From NCBI GenBank assembly GCA_950097015.1, contig CATNEN010000029.1:4917501-4981500 (forward strand): DNA of 64,000 bases, given 5' to 3'. A model generated the notes under the pieces. The model was not told the DNA's origin, did not search any database, and was given only the letters and a program-made list of their open reading frames with translations. This DNA is from Macrostomum hystrix (lineage: Eukaryota > Platyhelminthes > Macrostomidae). Both the position numbers and the translations under genes were made by a program. Numbering within the stretch: position 1 is the stretch's first letter; each line of letters begins with the position of its first letter. Positions 22,849 to 34,071 of this stretch are shown one piece after another.

Positions 22849-22883
22849 ACTCCGAAAGTTCAAATTTTGTATAAAAAAACGCT

Positions 22884-23043
22884 TGGCTTAATTTAAAGAA
22901 TTAGTTGGAGTTTCTCAGAAAATTGGCTAAATTCAAAGAATTAGTTGGAGTTTCTCAGAAAATTGGCTAAATTCAAAGAATTAGTTGGAGTTTCTCAGAA
23001 AATTGGCTAAATTCAAAGAATTAGTCGGAGTTTCTCAGAAAAT
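22884..23043. repeat. Tandem repeat, 40-bp unit x4
   Basis: Four copies of GGCTAAATTCAAAGAATTAG plus TTGGAGTTTCTCAGAAAATT, immediately beyond the 41-bp satellite. Between 23044 and 23440 there is AT-rich sequence with a short open frame (ends 23251) of no recognised family. This region presumably holds the lectin promoter. Confidence 0.9.
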
Positions 23044-23445
23044 CTTAGAGAATAATCCTTTGAAAAATGCCAAAAGACTGCAGTTAAATATTAAACACGG
23101 CAAACAAATCACCGTGACTAGGCTTCTTAAAATTCGCTCACGAAAACACGATCAGCACAAACCGATAAACAGTCGAGCCTGCGATGGAACATGCCGTCCA
23201 TGCGGTAGATGGAATAAGGACCACACGGACATGAAAACGATTTCACACTAGTGAAAAAATATTTGACATCGATGGGCCCTGCCAGCACCTGGCAGTCGTT
23301 CTCACGAATTTTCATCAATCAAAGTTGACATTGGGGAATTGGTGAAGTACATTCTAAATTGGGGTGGGTGCACAACAATTATAATTCGCTGGCACGTTTT
23401 CACTCGGATCAGCCAGTAGTTTTATTGGGCGCCATCGTACTGGTG

Positions 23446-23452
23446 TATAAAG
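23446..23452 (+). promoter_or_regulatory. Putative TATA box of the C-type lectin gene
   Basis: TATAAAG 84 bases upstream of the lectin ATG at 23536, in a GC-richer context (GTGTATAAAGAGACTGACGG). The spacing would put a start site near 23475-23480 and give a short 5' leader of about 60 bases. Confidence 0.5.
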
Positions 23453-23535
23453 AGACTGACGGGAAAATCTTACTGCTTGACAAATGATTTCAAATTCAAA
23501 GTCTGCAGAATTTTGAAGCTGTTCAACTTCAAGCA

Positions 23536-25176
23536 ATGAGGCTCTCCAGCACTGCTTCAGCTCTTCTGCTACTGTTCTCTATTTTTGGCTTGCATATCGC
23601 CGCTGCCACCAGTGCTAGCTACTACCGAGCTGACAGGTTGGCTAGCTTCGCCGACTCACCGACTAGAAGCTCGGCTGCCACTCGACTGGAGTGCGGCAGT
23701 CGTTGCTTGGCAACCAACGATTGCGCCGGCTTCGCTTTTTCTGCGACTGACGGCGTCTGCGGCTGGGGAATTCGGCTTAACTGGACTGCTAGCGGCGGGC
23801 TGGGCGGCTGGATGGGACAGGTGAGCTCATGGTTTGACAAGTGAGCTCATGGTTTGACAGGTGAGCTCATGATTTGACAGGTGAGCTCATGATTTGACAG
23901 GTGAGCTCATGATTTGACAGGTGAGCTCATGATTTGACTGGTGAGCTCATGATTTGACAGGTGAGCTCATGATTTGACAGTTGAGCTCATGATTTGACAG
24001 GTGAGCTCATGATTTGACAGTTGAGCTCATGATTTGACAGTTGAGCTCATGATTTGACAGGTGAGCTCATGATTTGACAGTTGAGCTCATGATTTGACAA
24101 TTAGCTTTGACAAATTTCACCTTTCAGACGTTGTACGTCAATCAAGCTGCCGCTGGCGCCGCTTTATCAGTAGCCAGCACGATTTCCACTGCAAGCATCG
24201 TTCCTAGCACTAGCACCAGTACCAGCACCAGCACCAGCGCCAGCACCAGCGCCAGCGCCAGCGCCAGCACTAGCTCAGCTGCGCCAATCACCACAGCTCC
24301 GAGATCGCCCTACTTGGCTTTCTGGGGCGGCGGTGGCAGAAATTTCGACTCGGGCAGGGCGCAGTGCAAGTCGCTGGGCTACGCGGATCTGATCTCATAC
24401 GACAACCTGATGGGCGGCTCGACTTTTTCTAACGAGTTCAACATCACTGCCGACCTGTTCAAGACCTACTCCAGTGAGTAGGCAGGCATGTTCACTTTCT
24501 CTTGATTATTTAGCTAAGCAATCTGGGACAAGCTAGTACTAGATGCTTGGAAATCCTCTTGTGTCTCCCAATGATAATACCTTCAGATCCCAATGCTAAT
24601 ACCTTCAGATCCCAATGCTAATACCTTCAGATCCCAATGCTAATACCTTCAGATCCCGATGCTAATTCCTTCAGATCCCAATGCTAATACCTTCAGATCC
24701 CAATGCTAATACCTTCAGATCCCGATGCTAATTCCTTCAGATCCCAATGCTAATACCTAATATTTCCCAACAATCTGCCTCGAGATACCGAAAACTTACT
24801 TCCACATCCCGATGCAATTAAGATCCCAATTATATGGCTCATGATCCCTATGATGTACCTCTACAAACAGTTCTTTGAGTTTAAAATCAAGGTTACACTT
24901 GAGCTATGTTTTCAGAGGTAAACAAAAGTACGCAGACTAATTTATAAACAATTGACAGCCTTCTCGGTCTACCTAATTGGTGCTCGCTACAACATTACCG
25001 AGTCCAAGTACAAGTGGGTCAGCGGTGTCGGCAGTCTCAATCCGGCGATGTACGCCTGGGCCTCCGCTGTTAACACCAGCATGCAGTGCGTCACTGTGGA
25101 CCGTACCGAGCCTCACTACATGCGGTCCGTGGCCTGTGACAACAATATCGAGGCCGTCATTTGCGAGCTCACCTAA
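23536..25176 (+). CDS. Secreted C-type lectin-like protein with PAN/apple-like N-terminal domain
   Basis: Three plus-strand exons: 23536-23820, 24128-24473 and 24959-25176 (TAA). Phases 0 and 1 agree, giving 282 residues. Residues 1-27 form a signal peptide (hydrophobic ALLLLFSIFGLHIAAA). Residues about 28-100 contain ECGSRCLATNDCAGFAFS and a further cysteine, the pattern of a PAN/apple-like domain. A Ser/Thr/Ala linker of repeated ST and SA pairs (about 113-150) follows and is a likely O-glycosylation region. The C-terminal CTLD (about 152-282) shows RAQCKSLGYADLI, KYKWVSGVG and the closing VACDNNIEAVICEL. No EPN or QPD sugar-binding triplet is evident, so carbohydrate binding is uncertain. 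Both introns carry minisatellites, and a third array follows the stop codon. A secreted adhesive, mucus or immune role is possible but not shown. Confidence 0.8.
23821..24100 (+). repeat. Minisatellite, 20-bp unit x14, starting at the lectin intron 1 donor
   Basis: Unit GTGAGCTCATGATTTGACAG. The first copy starts exactly at the first intron base, after exon end GGGACAG, and 14 copies follow without interruption. Each junction reads GACAG|GTGAGC (or GACAG|TTGAGC), so the array is a row of near-identical 5' splice sites. Only the first continues the reading frame; retaining one unit gives a stop within a few codons. Confidence 0.95.
24567..24758. repeat. Minisatellite, 22-bp unit, lectin intron 2
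   Basis: About eight or nine copies with core CCAATGCTAATACCTTCAGA (22-bp period), with a GATGCTAATTCC subtype. It starts about 95 bases after the donor at 24474. The rest of the intron to 24958 is unremarkable. Confidence 0.92.
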
Positions 25177-25178
25177 AT

Positions 25179-25806
25179 GATCCCGATCCCAGATCCCGAT
25201 CCCAGATCCCGATCCCAGATCCCGATCCCAGATCCCGATCCCAGATCCCGATCCCAGATCCCGATCCCAGATCCCGATCCCAGATCCCGATCCCAGATCC
25301 CGATCCCAGATCCCGATCCCAGATCCCGATCCCAGATCCCGATCCCAGATCCCGATCCCAGATCCCGATCCCAGATCCCGATCCCAGATCCCGATCCCAG
25401 ATCCCGATCCCAGATCCCGATCCCAGATCCCGATCCCAGATCCCGATCCCAGATCCCGATCCCAGATCCCGATCCCAGATCCCGATCCCAGATCCCGATC
25501 CCAGATCCCGATCCCAGATCCCGATCCCAGATCCCGATCCCAGATCCCGATCCCAGATCCCGATCCCAGATCCCGATCCCAGATCCCGATCCCAGATCCC
25601 GATCCCAGATCCCGATCCCAGATCCCGATCCCAGATCCCGATCCCAGATCCCGATCCCAGATCCCGATCCCAGATCCCGATCCCAGATCCCGATCCCAGA
25701 TCCCGATCCCAGATCCCGATCCCAGATCCCGATCCCAGATCCCGATCCCAGATCCCGATCCCAGATCCCGATCCCAGATCCCGATCCCAGATCCCGATCC
25801 CAGATC
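25179..25806. repeat. 13-bp array, ~48 copies, directly after the lectin stop codon
   Basis: GATCCCGATCCCA repeated about 48 times with almost no variation, starting two bases after the TAA at 25174-25176. The unit is itself a near-duplication (GATCCC + GATCCCA). Because 13 is not a multiple of 3 and the unit lacks stops, it is open in several frames on both strands. It probably lies in the 3' UTR, since the next AATAAA is at 25979. Confidence 0.97.
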
Positions 25807-25978
25807 AGACACGTAATTTTTTTAATGAGCGGCAGAATTTTCTTATCGAACAATGCATCGTGTTTCAGAATGGAAAGTTTATATTATATTTTAATTGTGA
25901 GAATTTATCAATGATATGCTTATGGCACTACTCACTAGTAGAGGTGTGCGGCTTATCATATTCGAGCGTATATTTGAG

Positions 25979-25984
25979 AATAAA
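25979..25984 (+). promoter_or_regulatory. Putative poly(A) signal of the lectin gene
   Basis: AATAAA about 170 bases beyond the 13-bp array and about 800 bases beyond the stop. If used, the mRNA would carry the full array in its 3' UTR. No earlier AATAAA is present between stop and array end. Confidence 0.45.
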
Positions 25985-28395
25985 TTTCCGTTCGACTTTC
26001 TCTGCCAACCCCAGCCAGCTGATTGAGATCTGCTCATGCAGTGGCAGTCTGCTGAATTAGGGCTGAAAAAAACGGTTCGTTTTTCACTGCTGATTCCGTT
26101 TCCGAGCCCCGCTACAAGACTAACATTGCGACGTCTCAATTCAACATCCTGCATGGAGACGATAGCCAGAACTCAGATTAAAATCTTCCATTGTGGGGAA
26201 TTCTATTGAGTTGGGGAGAGTTGGGGAGTTGCGGACTACAATGCGATTCTCTCGCAGCAGCATAGAGATCAGCGAGATGAGATGGAGTGAGTTGTCAGGG
26301 AATACCAATTCGCTCAGCAACCAGAGCATCTAACAAAAAGAGGCTAGACAAAGGCGTTGAAAGATTCTATTTGATCATAAAATCTTCTTCTTCTTCTTCT
26401 TAAGTCACGAATTTGGGATTTGAAAATAGGAATAACTAGGAATGATTCTTGAGACGGTTCTTGACTTTTATCCCATTGTCACTGAGCTGGCCTAGCAACC
26501 AACAAAAAAATAAGGAAGAGAATGCTATCTGAGCACATCCCGCATTCCACATGGCTCACACCTGTAGAATCATCGAGAACAACTCTCCCACCTTCCATCT
26601 GTCCCGACTGAAAAGGTTTTTGGAATCTATTTTCACTAGAAAATGAGTCCACAGTTCCTTAGTTCAGTTTGAGCTGAGTTTCCTTTAATAATGACCAAGA
26701 AATATGGAATTAAATTTAATATTTTTTTATTCAGTTTCTAAGCAGTCGCGGTCACGTTCGAGTTATTTTTCACTAAATATGATTTCAGATTTTTCTACAG
26801 TAGCACGTGCACCGTCAGTTCCGTGAACTCCAAGACACCAACAAAAGTCTCGAAGCATTCATAAATAGATAGACTGCTGAATTTATAATGCATGCCCTGT
26901 CTATTGTTATTTTGTCTACTAGAAGCAGACAGGCAACAAAAAAAGATATTCACTTTTTATTTCATCGGCGTGTGGTTATGTGGGATTTCACGAGTTGCTA
27001 AGCGGAACAAAGAATATAAGTAATAATAGGTCTATACACCCGGCAATTAATATTGATTTCTCTGTCTATTTTGTGTCTATATATTCGTTAGGGATTTTTT
27101 TGTTAATCTATCGATGGAGGAACCTACGAGTATAATCCCCCGGTGACCTCACAGAGAACATTGTCCTAGAACAAGTTCACTACATGTTAGCTGCTATTCT
27201 CAATTCTCATTAGAGCTGTGTTTTTTTGTTCAACTGAAACAATATGCGCTACTGCGAACAGATACGAGGTATGCATCGAAACTGGTCAGTTTGCTCGACA
27301 AAGGAATTTGGGTGACTTCAGATCCCTATTCAGGTGACTCGCAAGCTATAAGTAAGCAGCCTGTTACAAACTTGCTGTTTTTGCATGAATATTTAATTTG
27401 CCCTTCACCTCTCTGCACCGTTCATGATTGATTTTGATGGGGATATTTTCTGCCGCCCGCTTTGCTTCCTTGTTTTTTGTTTTCTATACCAGTTCATTTT
27501 AAAACTGTGAGGCATGGGCATTTTCCGGAACTGTGAGAGGTGGCTTGCGTGTCCTTTTGTCAGGGATGACTTCAGCACTGACGTCACTGAAGCACTTTGT
27601 GACCTCAAGTGAAGCCTAATTGAGATCAGAGTAACACACAAGCATAGATCAAGCCGCACACGCAAGACTTGCAGGGTACCATCTATATTATCCCTTCCTT
27701 ATAATAAACTGCTTCCTATGCAATTAACTAGCTACCCCCTAACTCCACCTTCCCGCAAAACCGCAACGTGTGGCAATTCTAAGGGTTAGATTTATGAGTC
27801 TGTGGCGGGAGGCGGGGATGACGTGTTATTGTCACTTGAGTTCTGCTGTGGAGTCACACACATACACACTCTCTCTCTCTCGCTCTTTGTGTGATCAAGC
27901 AATCAATTAAATTGTATTGCAGCGGCCGCCCACATGAACCTGTAGCTTTCAAAGATTGATGCAATCCTAGGTGTAGAGAACCAGAATAGTTTTTTTTCTG
28001 TTAATATTCGAATTTGAAGAAAAGCAGTTTCTTAGTATTTTAGTATCTGGGCTAGGTTGTTTTCTTTCTAGACAATAAACAATGCCCAGACTGCTCGGTG
28101 TGACATTTTTGCCGGCGACAAAATTAATCCCAGACAATTATGTACGCCAGCAGTTTACAGTTGGATATGGAAAGAAATGTCTGTTTTCTTTTAATCAGTT
28201 AAGCTTTGGTGTCGCGTCGACGCAACTTGTCGGTTAAATATAGCAACCAGTGTCCAATGATCGGTGTCAGATTGTAATCCAATTGCGCAAGCAGCTAAGC
28301 AACATTTAGGCTGTAGGATTCCCTTAGAGATCCCTAGCGCGGATTGCTGGGTGAGATAAACACTTTTTAGAAGAAAAAGAATAACACAATGGAAA
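25985..28395. other. Spacer, no gene recognised
   Basis: AT-rich with small simple repeats: (TTC)n near 26385, and (CT)n near 27870-27893 after CACACACATACACA. A minus-strand open frame at 27405-27665 has no family resemblance. Nothing functional can be supported. Confidence 0.45.
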
Positions 28396-29095
28396 TGAGT
28401 CTAGGGACATTGAGTCCAGGGACATTGAGTCTAGGGTTATTGAGTCTCGGGTTATTGAGTCTAGGGACATTTAATTGAGTCTAAGGACATTTAATTGAGT
28501 CTAGGGACATTGAGTCTAAGGACATTTAATTGAGTCTAGGGACATTGAGTCTAGGGACATTGCGTCTAGGGACATTGAGTCTAGGGACACTGCGTCTAGG
28601 GACATTCAATTGAGTCTAGGGACATTGCGTCTAGGGACATTGAGTCTAGGGTTATTGAGTCTCGGGTTATTGAGTCTAGGGACATTTAATTGAGTCTAAG
28701 GACATTTAATTGAGTCTAGGGACATTGAGTCTAAGGACATTTAATTGAGTCTAGGGACATTGAGTCTAGGGACATTGCGTCTAGGGACATTGAGTCTAGG
28801 GACACTGCGTCTAGGGACATTCAATTGAGTCTAGGGACATTGCGTCTAGGGACATTGAGTCTAGGGGCATTGAGTCTATGGACGTTGAGTCTATGGATAT
28901 TTAGTCTATGGACATTGAGTCTAGGGACGTTTAGTCTAGGGATATTGAGTCTAGGGACATTTAGTCTAGGGACATTGAGTCTAGGGACATTGCGTCTAGG
29001 GACATTGAGTCTAGGGACGTTGAGTCTATTTATATTTAGTCTATCGATATTGAGTCTGGGGATAATTAGTCTCTGGATATATCTGATCATGAGTC
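28396..29095. repeat. Minisatellite, 15-bp unit with 215-bp internal duplication
   Basis: Unit TGAGTCTAGGGACAT with a 19-20-base variant carrying an extra TTAAT. A block with the rare variant TGAGTCTCGGGTTAT occurs at 28441 and again at 28656, 215 bp apart, with the same order of variants after it. This shows a segmental duplication within the array. Confidence 0.93.
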
Positions 29096-30404
29096 TATGT
29101 TTAAGGATATGAATGTAGGGAAAATGCAAAATGGCCTTTTATATTGAACAAATTTTGAGCAATTCCAAATTCGAAAATCCCTATCCTAAAACTTAGGAGA
29201 ACCATAAACTATTTAGTGTACACTATCAATTCTTGAATTGTTTTGGAATCAACAATTAAAAATAAGCTTCGACATGTGATTTAGACAGAGCCTTTCTAAG
29301 AACTCAGCGCCAGCCAACGTGCCCAAATACATGCTCCAATAGGTGGTTAAGAACAATCGAACTAATTTGTGAACAGTATGAACTGATTTACAATAATTCA
29401 ATCGATGATCAGATAGACACTCAACTTTAGTAATCATCGAGTGCTTCAAAAATTCACTCCACCGGTCTCCGTGCTGACCAACCTGCCAGGTGTGTCCACG
29501 GTGTGAGCAGTTGTCTATGACCTGACTCCTGCCGCCAGCCCCCCCCCGAGGGACGGCGAGACGGTAGTCAGGGAAAAAAAATAAATCGTCCATGGTTCTC
29601 GCCGACCCTCGGGCAAGAGAGGCCCAACAGGTCTGAGGACAGAGACAGTTTGGTCTCTCGCGGGACCTGTCAAGGTGTTGCGAGTTCTGCAGTGAGAGAG
29701 GCGCTGTAGCCATGGGGGACAAGTGTCCGCCCCAGCAATGGCCAAGTGTCCCCCACAATTGCCAGTCTTTGTCTAGTTGTTTTGGTTTCCTCGTGGCAAA
29801 GACTGCTCTGCGCAGGCCGTGCGTGAAATCATTTGGAAAAGAGAACGATTGTGAAGCAATTATTTTCTTATTTTGTTGTCGTGATTCCGCTTCATAGTAG
29901 AAAAGCCAGAAATGTTTCATGATGGCTAGTCGTGATTTTTAAAGCAAATATATAGGCAGCAGCTGTAGAAGACATCGTTCAAAATGGCAGGTATAAACTT
30001 TAAACATTACTTCCGGAAGAGAGATCTTCCACTAAAATATTGAATCTTAGCAGAATATTTCTCAGCCATAAATACTTTGGGGAGAAGGATGGGATTTTAC
30101 AATCGCGATTCTTACCCATCTGAGGATAAGTATTTTTATATTGCTTTGGTTGCTAGGAGTAAAAAATAAGATCAAACAATTTTTAGGTGTTCTCAATACT
30201 TTCTGTCAGAAATCTTTCAAGGATAATTTTATGACTGAGCAAGCTGTGGTTGATGGCTACACACAAGATGGGTGCACGAGTCCTGCAATAATTCCTAAAA
30301 CTTTTGAGCAAGCCATAAGCACTGTGAGCACGTTGATTCCCAAAGCAATTCTAGTTGGCGCTAAATTTTAGTTCTTTCCTTTCTTTTGATTTGAAAAATC
30401 AATT
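29096..30404. other. Spacer with an unassigned minus-strand open frame
   Basis: A 223-codon minus-strand frame (29920-29249) is GC-rich in its middle (29480-29770), including a C homopolymer at 29541-29547. It has no recognised domain, signal peptide or splice partners. It could be decayed mobile-element sequence or chance. The remainder is AT-rich. Confidence 0.35.
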
Positions 30405-33400
30405 CAGATATGCTGACCAATTTTGAGATCAGTGTGCTCAGACATGCTGACATAGCTTGAGATCAGTGTGCTCAGATATGCTGACCCATTTTGAGATCAG
30501 TGTGCTCAGACATGCTGACATAGCGTGAGATCAGTGTGCTCAGATATGCTGACCCATTTTGAGATCAGTGTGCTCAGACATGCTGACATAGCTTGAGATC
30601 AGTGTGCTCAGATATGCTGACCCATTTTGAGATCAGTGTGCTCAGATATGCTGACCCATTTTGAGATCAGTGTGCTCAGACATGCTGACCCATTTTGAGA
30701 TCAGTGTGCTCAGATATGCTGACCCATTTTGAGATCAGTGTGCTCAGACATGCTGACATAGCTTGAGATCAGTGTGCTCAGATATGCTGACCCATTTTGA
30801 GATCAGTGTGCTCAGATATGATGACCAATTTTGAGATCAGTGTGCTCAGATATGCTGACCCATTTTGAGATCAGTGTGCTCAGACATGCTGACATAGCGT
30901 GAGATCAGTGTGCTCAGATATGCTGACCCATTTTGAGATCAGTGTGCTCAGACATGCTGACAATAGCTTGAGATCAGTGTGCTCAGATATGCTGACCCAT
31001 TTTGAGATCAGTGTGCTCAGATATGCTGACCCATTTTGAGATCAGTGTGCTCAGACATGCTGACCCATTTTGAGATCAGTGTGCTCAGATATGCTGACCC
31101 ATTTTGAGATCAGTGTGCTCAGATATGCTGACCCATTTTGAGATCAGTGTGCTCAGATATGCTGACCCATTTTGAGATCAGTGTGCTCAGACATGCTCAC
31201 CCATTTTGAGATCAGTGTGCTCAGATATGCTCACCCATTTTGAGATCAGTGTGCTCAGACATGCTGACATAGCGTGAGATCAATGTGCTCAGATATGCTG
31301 ACCCATTTTGAGATCAGTGTGCTCAGACATGCTGACATAGCGTGAGATCAGTGTGCTCAGACATGCTGACATAGCGTGAGATCAGTGTGCTCAGATATGC
31401 TGACCCATTTTGAGATCAGTGTGCTCAGATATGCTGACCCATTTTGAGATCAGTGTGCTCAGATATGCTGACCCATTTTGAGATCAGTGTGCTCAGACAT
31501 GCTGACCCATTTTGAGATCAGTGTGCTCAGATATGCTGACCCATTTTGAGATCAGTGTGCTCAGACATGCTGACATAGCTTGAGATCAGTGTGCTCAGAT
31601 ATGCTGACACAGCTTGAGAATCAGTGTGCTCAGATATGCTGACCCATTTTGAGATCAGTGTGCTCAGACATGCTGACATAGCGTGAGATCAGTGTGCTCA
31701 GATATGCTGACCCATTTTGAGATCAGTGTGCTCAGACATGCTGACACAGCTTGAGATCAGTGTGCTCAGATATGCTGACCCATTTTGAGATCAGTGTGCT
31801 CAGATATGCTGACCCATTTTGAGATCAGTGTGCTCAGATATGCTGACCCATTTTGAGATCAGTGTGCTCAGACATGCTGACATAGCGTGAGATCAGTGTG
31901 CTCAGATATGCTGACCCATTTTGAGATCAGTGTGCTCAGATATGCTGACCCATTTTGAGATCAGTGTGCTCAGATATGCTGACGTATTTTGAGATCAGTG
32001 TGCTCAGACATGCTGACCCATTTTGAGATCAGTGTGCTCAGATATGCTGACCCATTTTGAGATCAGTGTGCTCAGACATGCTGACATAGCTTGAGATCAG
32101 TGTGCTCAGATATGCTGACCCATTTTGAGATCAGTGTGCTCAGATATGCTGACCCATTTTGAGATCAGTGTGCTCAGACATGCTGACATAGCTTGAGATC
32201 AGTGTGCTCAGATATGCTGACCCATTTTGAGATCAGTGTGCTCAGATATGCTGACCCATTTTGAGATCAGTGTGCTCAGACATGCTGACATAGCTTGAGA
32301 TCAGTGTGCTCAGATATGCTGACACAGCTTGAGATCAGTGTGCTCAGATATGCTGACCCATTTTGAGATCAGTGTGCTCAGACATGCTGACATAGCGTGA
32401 GATCAGTGTGCTCAGATATGCTGACCCATTTTGAGATCAGTGTGCTCAGATATGCTAACCCATTTTGAGATCAGTGTGCTCAGATATGCTGACCCATTTT
32501 GAGATCAGTGTGCTCAGACATGCTGACATAGCTTGAGATCAATGTGCTCAGATATGCTGACACAGCTTGAGATCAATGTGCTCAGATATGCTGACCCATT
32601 TTGAGATCAGTGTGCTCAGATATGCTGACCAATTTTGAGATCAGTGTGCTCAGATATGCTGACCCATTTTGAGATCAGTGTGCTCAGATATGCTGACCCA
32701 TTTTGAGATCAGTGTGCTCAGACATGCTGACATAGCTTGAGATCAATGTGCTCAGATATGCTGACACAGCTTGAGATCAATGTGCTCAGATATGCTGACC
32801 CATTTTGAGATCAGTGTGCTCAGATATGCTGACCCATTTTGAGATCAGTGTGCTCAGATATGCTAACCCATTTTGAGATCAGTGTGCTCAGATATGCTGA
32901 CCCATTTTGAGATCAGTGTGCTCAGACATGCTGACATAGCTTGAGATCAATGTGCTCAGATATGCTGACACAGCTTGAGATCAATGTGCTCAGATATGCT
33001 GACCCATTTTGAGATCAGTGTGCTCAGATATGCTGACCCATTTTGAGATCAGTGTGCTCAGATATGCTGACCCATTTTGAGATCAGTGTGCTCAGATATG
33101 CTGACCCATTTTGAGATCAGTGTGCTCAGATATGCTGACCCATTTTGAGATCAGTGTGCTCAGATATGCTGACCAATTTTGAGATCAGTGTGCTCAGATA
33201 TGCTGACATAGCTTGAGATCAATGTGCTCAGATATGCTGACACAGCTTGAGATCAATGTGCTCAGATATGCTGACACAGCTTGAGATCAGTGTGCTCAGA
33301 TATGCTGACCCATTTTGAGATCAGTGTGCTCAGATATGCTGACCAATATTGAGATCAGTGTGCTCAGATATGCTGACCCATTTTGAGATCAGTGTGCTCA

Positions 33401-33542
33401 GATATGCTGACCAATTTTGTGATCAGTGTGCTCAGATATGCTGACATAGCTTGAGATCAATGTGGTCAGATATGCTGACATAGCTTGAGATCAATGTGCT
33501 CAGATATGCTGACACAGCTTGAGATCAGTGTGCTCAGATATG
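30405..33542. repeat. 34-bp satellite, ~92 copies, two unit types
   Basis: Both types share TTGAGATCAGTGTGCTCAGA. Type A continues TATGCTGACCCATT and type B continues CATGCTGACATAGC. The types are interspersed (runs of A broken by single B units), and the last kilobase is enriched in the variant GAGATCAATGTGCTC. The array ends 530 bases upstream of the plus-strand gcm ATG. Confidence 0.95.
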
Positions 33543-33814
33543 CACAACAATCTCATATCGTTGTTGTGAGATAACGATATCACACATCGATTGCGAATCT
33601 ATTTGCTGAACTGTCAACTTGCTTTTGGTAGCATTTCAGTTTTTTTGTCATTCATTATATGAAACAGAGAGAAAAACTAATGGCCGATTGTAATTTAGGG
33701 AACAGGGCGCCTACTAGCATTGTTGGCTAGTATTTTTCTCTCTCTGGCTGTCTCTCTACCACCCATTAAAATTAACTGGCCCTTTTTAACCGCCTCTTGC
33801 AACCACCCCAACCA

Positions 33815-33822
33815 ACCCGCAT
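33815..33822 (-). promoter_or_regulatory. Exact GCM-type binding motif upstream of plus-strand gcm
   Basis: ACCCGCAT on plus, i.e. ATGCGGGT on minus, the published consensus for the GCM DNA-binding domain. It is 250 bases upstream of the ATG at 34072. The sequence match is direct; use in autoregulation is inference. Confidence 0.45.
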
Positions 33823-34071
33823 CCTAAGCCAGCCCCGGCCCTGCTGAAGCAGCAATGATCGCTTGAGCCACAACTAGAATAGAATAAGTCTTATTAGTAT
33901 TTTTAACAAGCCATTGCAGTGGGGACTCAAGACTCACGGAGGGCGGTGGGCTGAATATTGAGTTGAAATATCAATACGGCACCCACTGTTTCACAGCTTA
34001 TTTCTGCGTGTTTTGGTAGATAGTCAAGAATTAAACTTGTTGAGCAGTCGCTTCCAAGCAATAGCCAGGAA

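Noticed and set aside
24973-26060. Long open frames on both strands (220-300 codons) through the GATCCC array
   Set aside because: They are the direct result of a 13-bp stop-free unit; the frames encode only the repeat and overlap the lectin's last exon.
29249-29920. 223-codon minus-strand frame as a gene
   Set aside because: No recognisable domain, mixed composition, homopolymer-rich centre and no splice structure; kept only as unassigned sequence.
30405-33542. CRISPR array
   Set aside because: The repeats are contiguous head-to-tail units without unique spacers, and the window is eukaryotic. The same applies to the other arrays.
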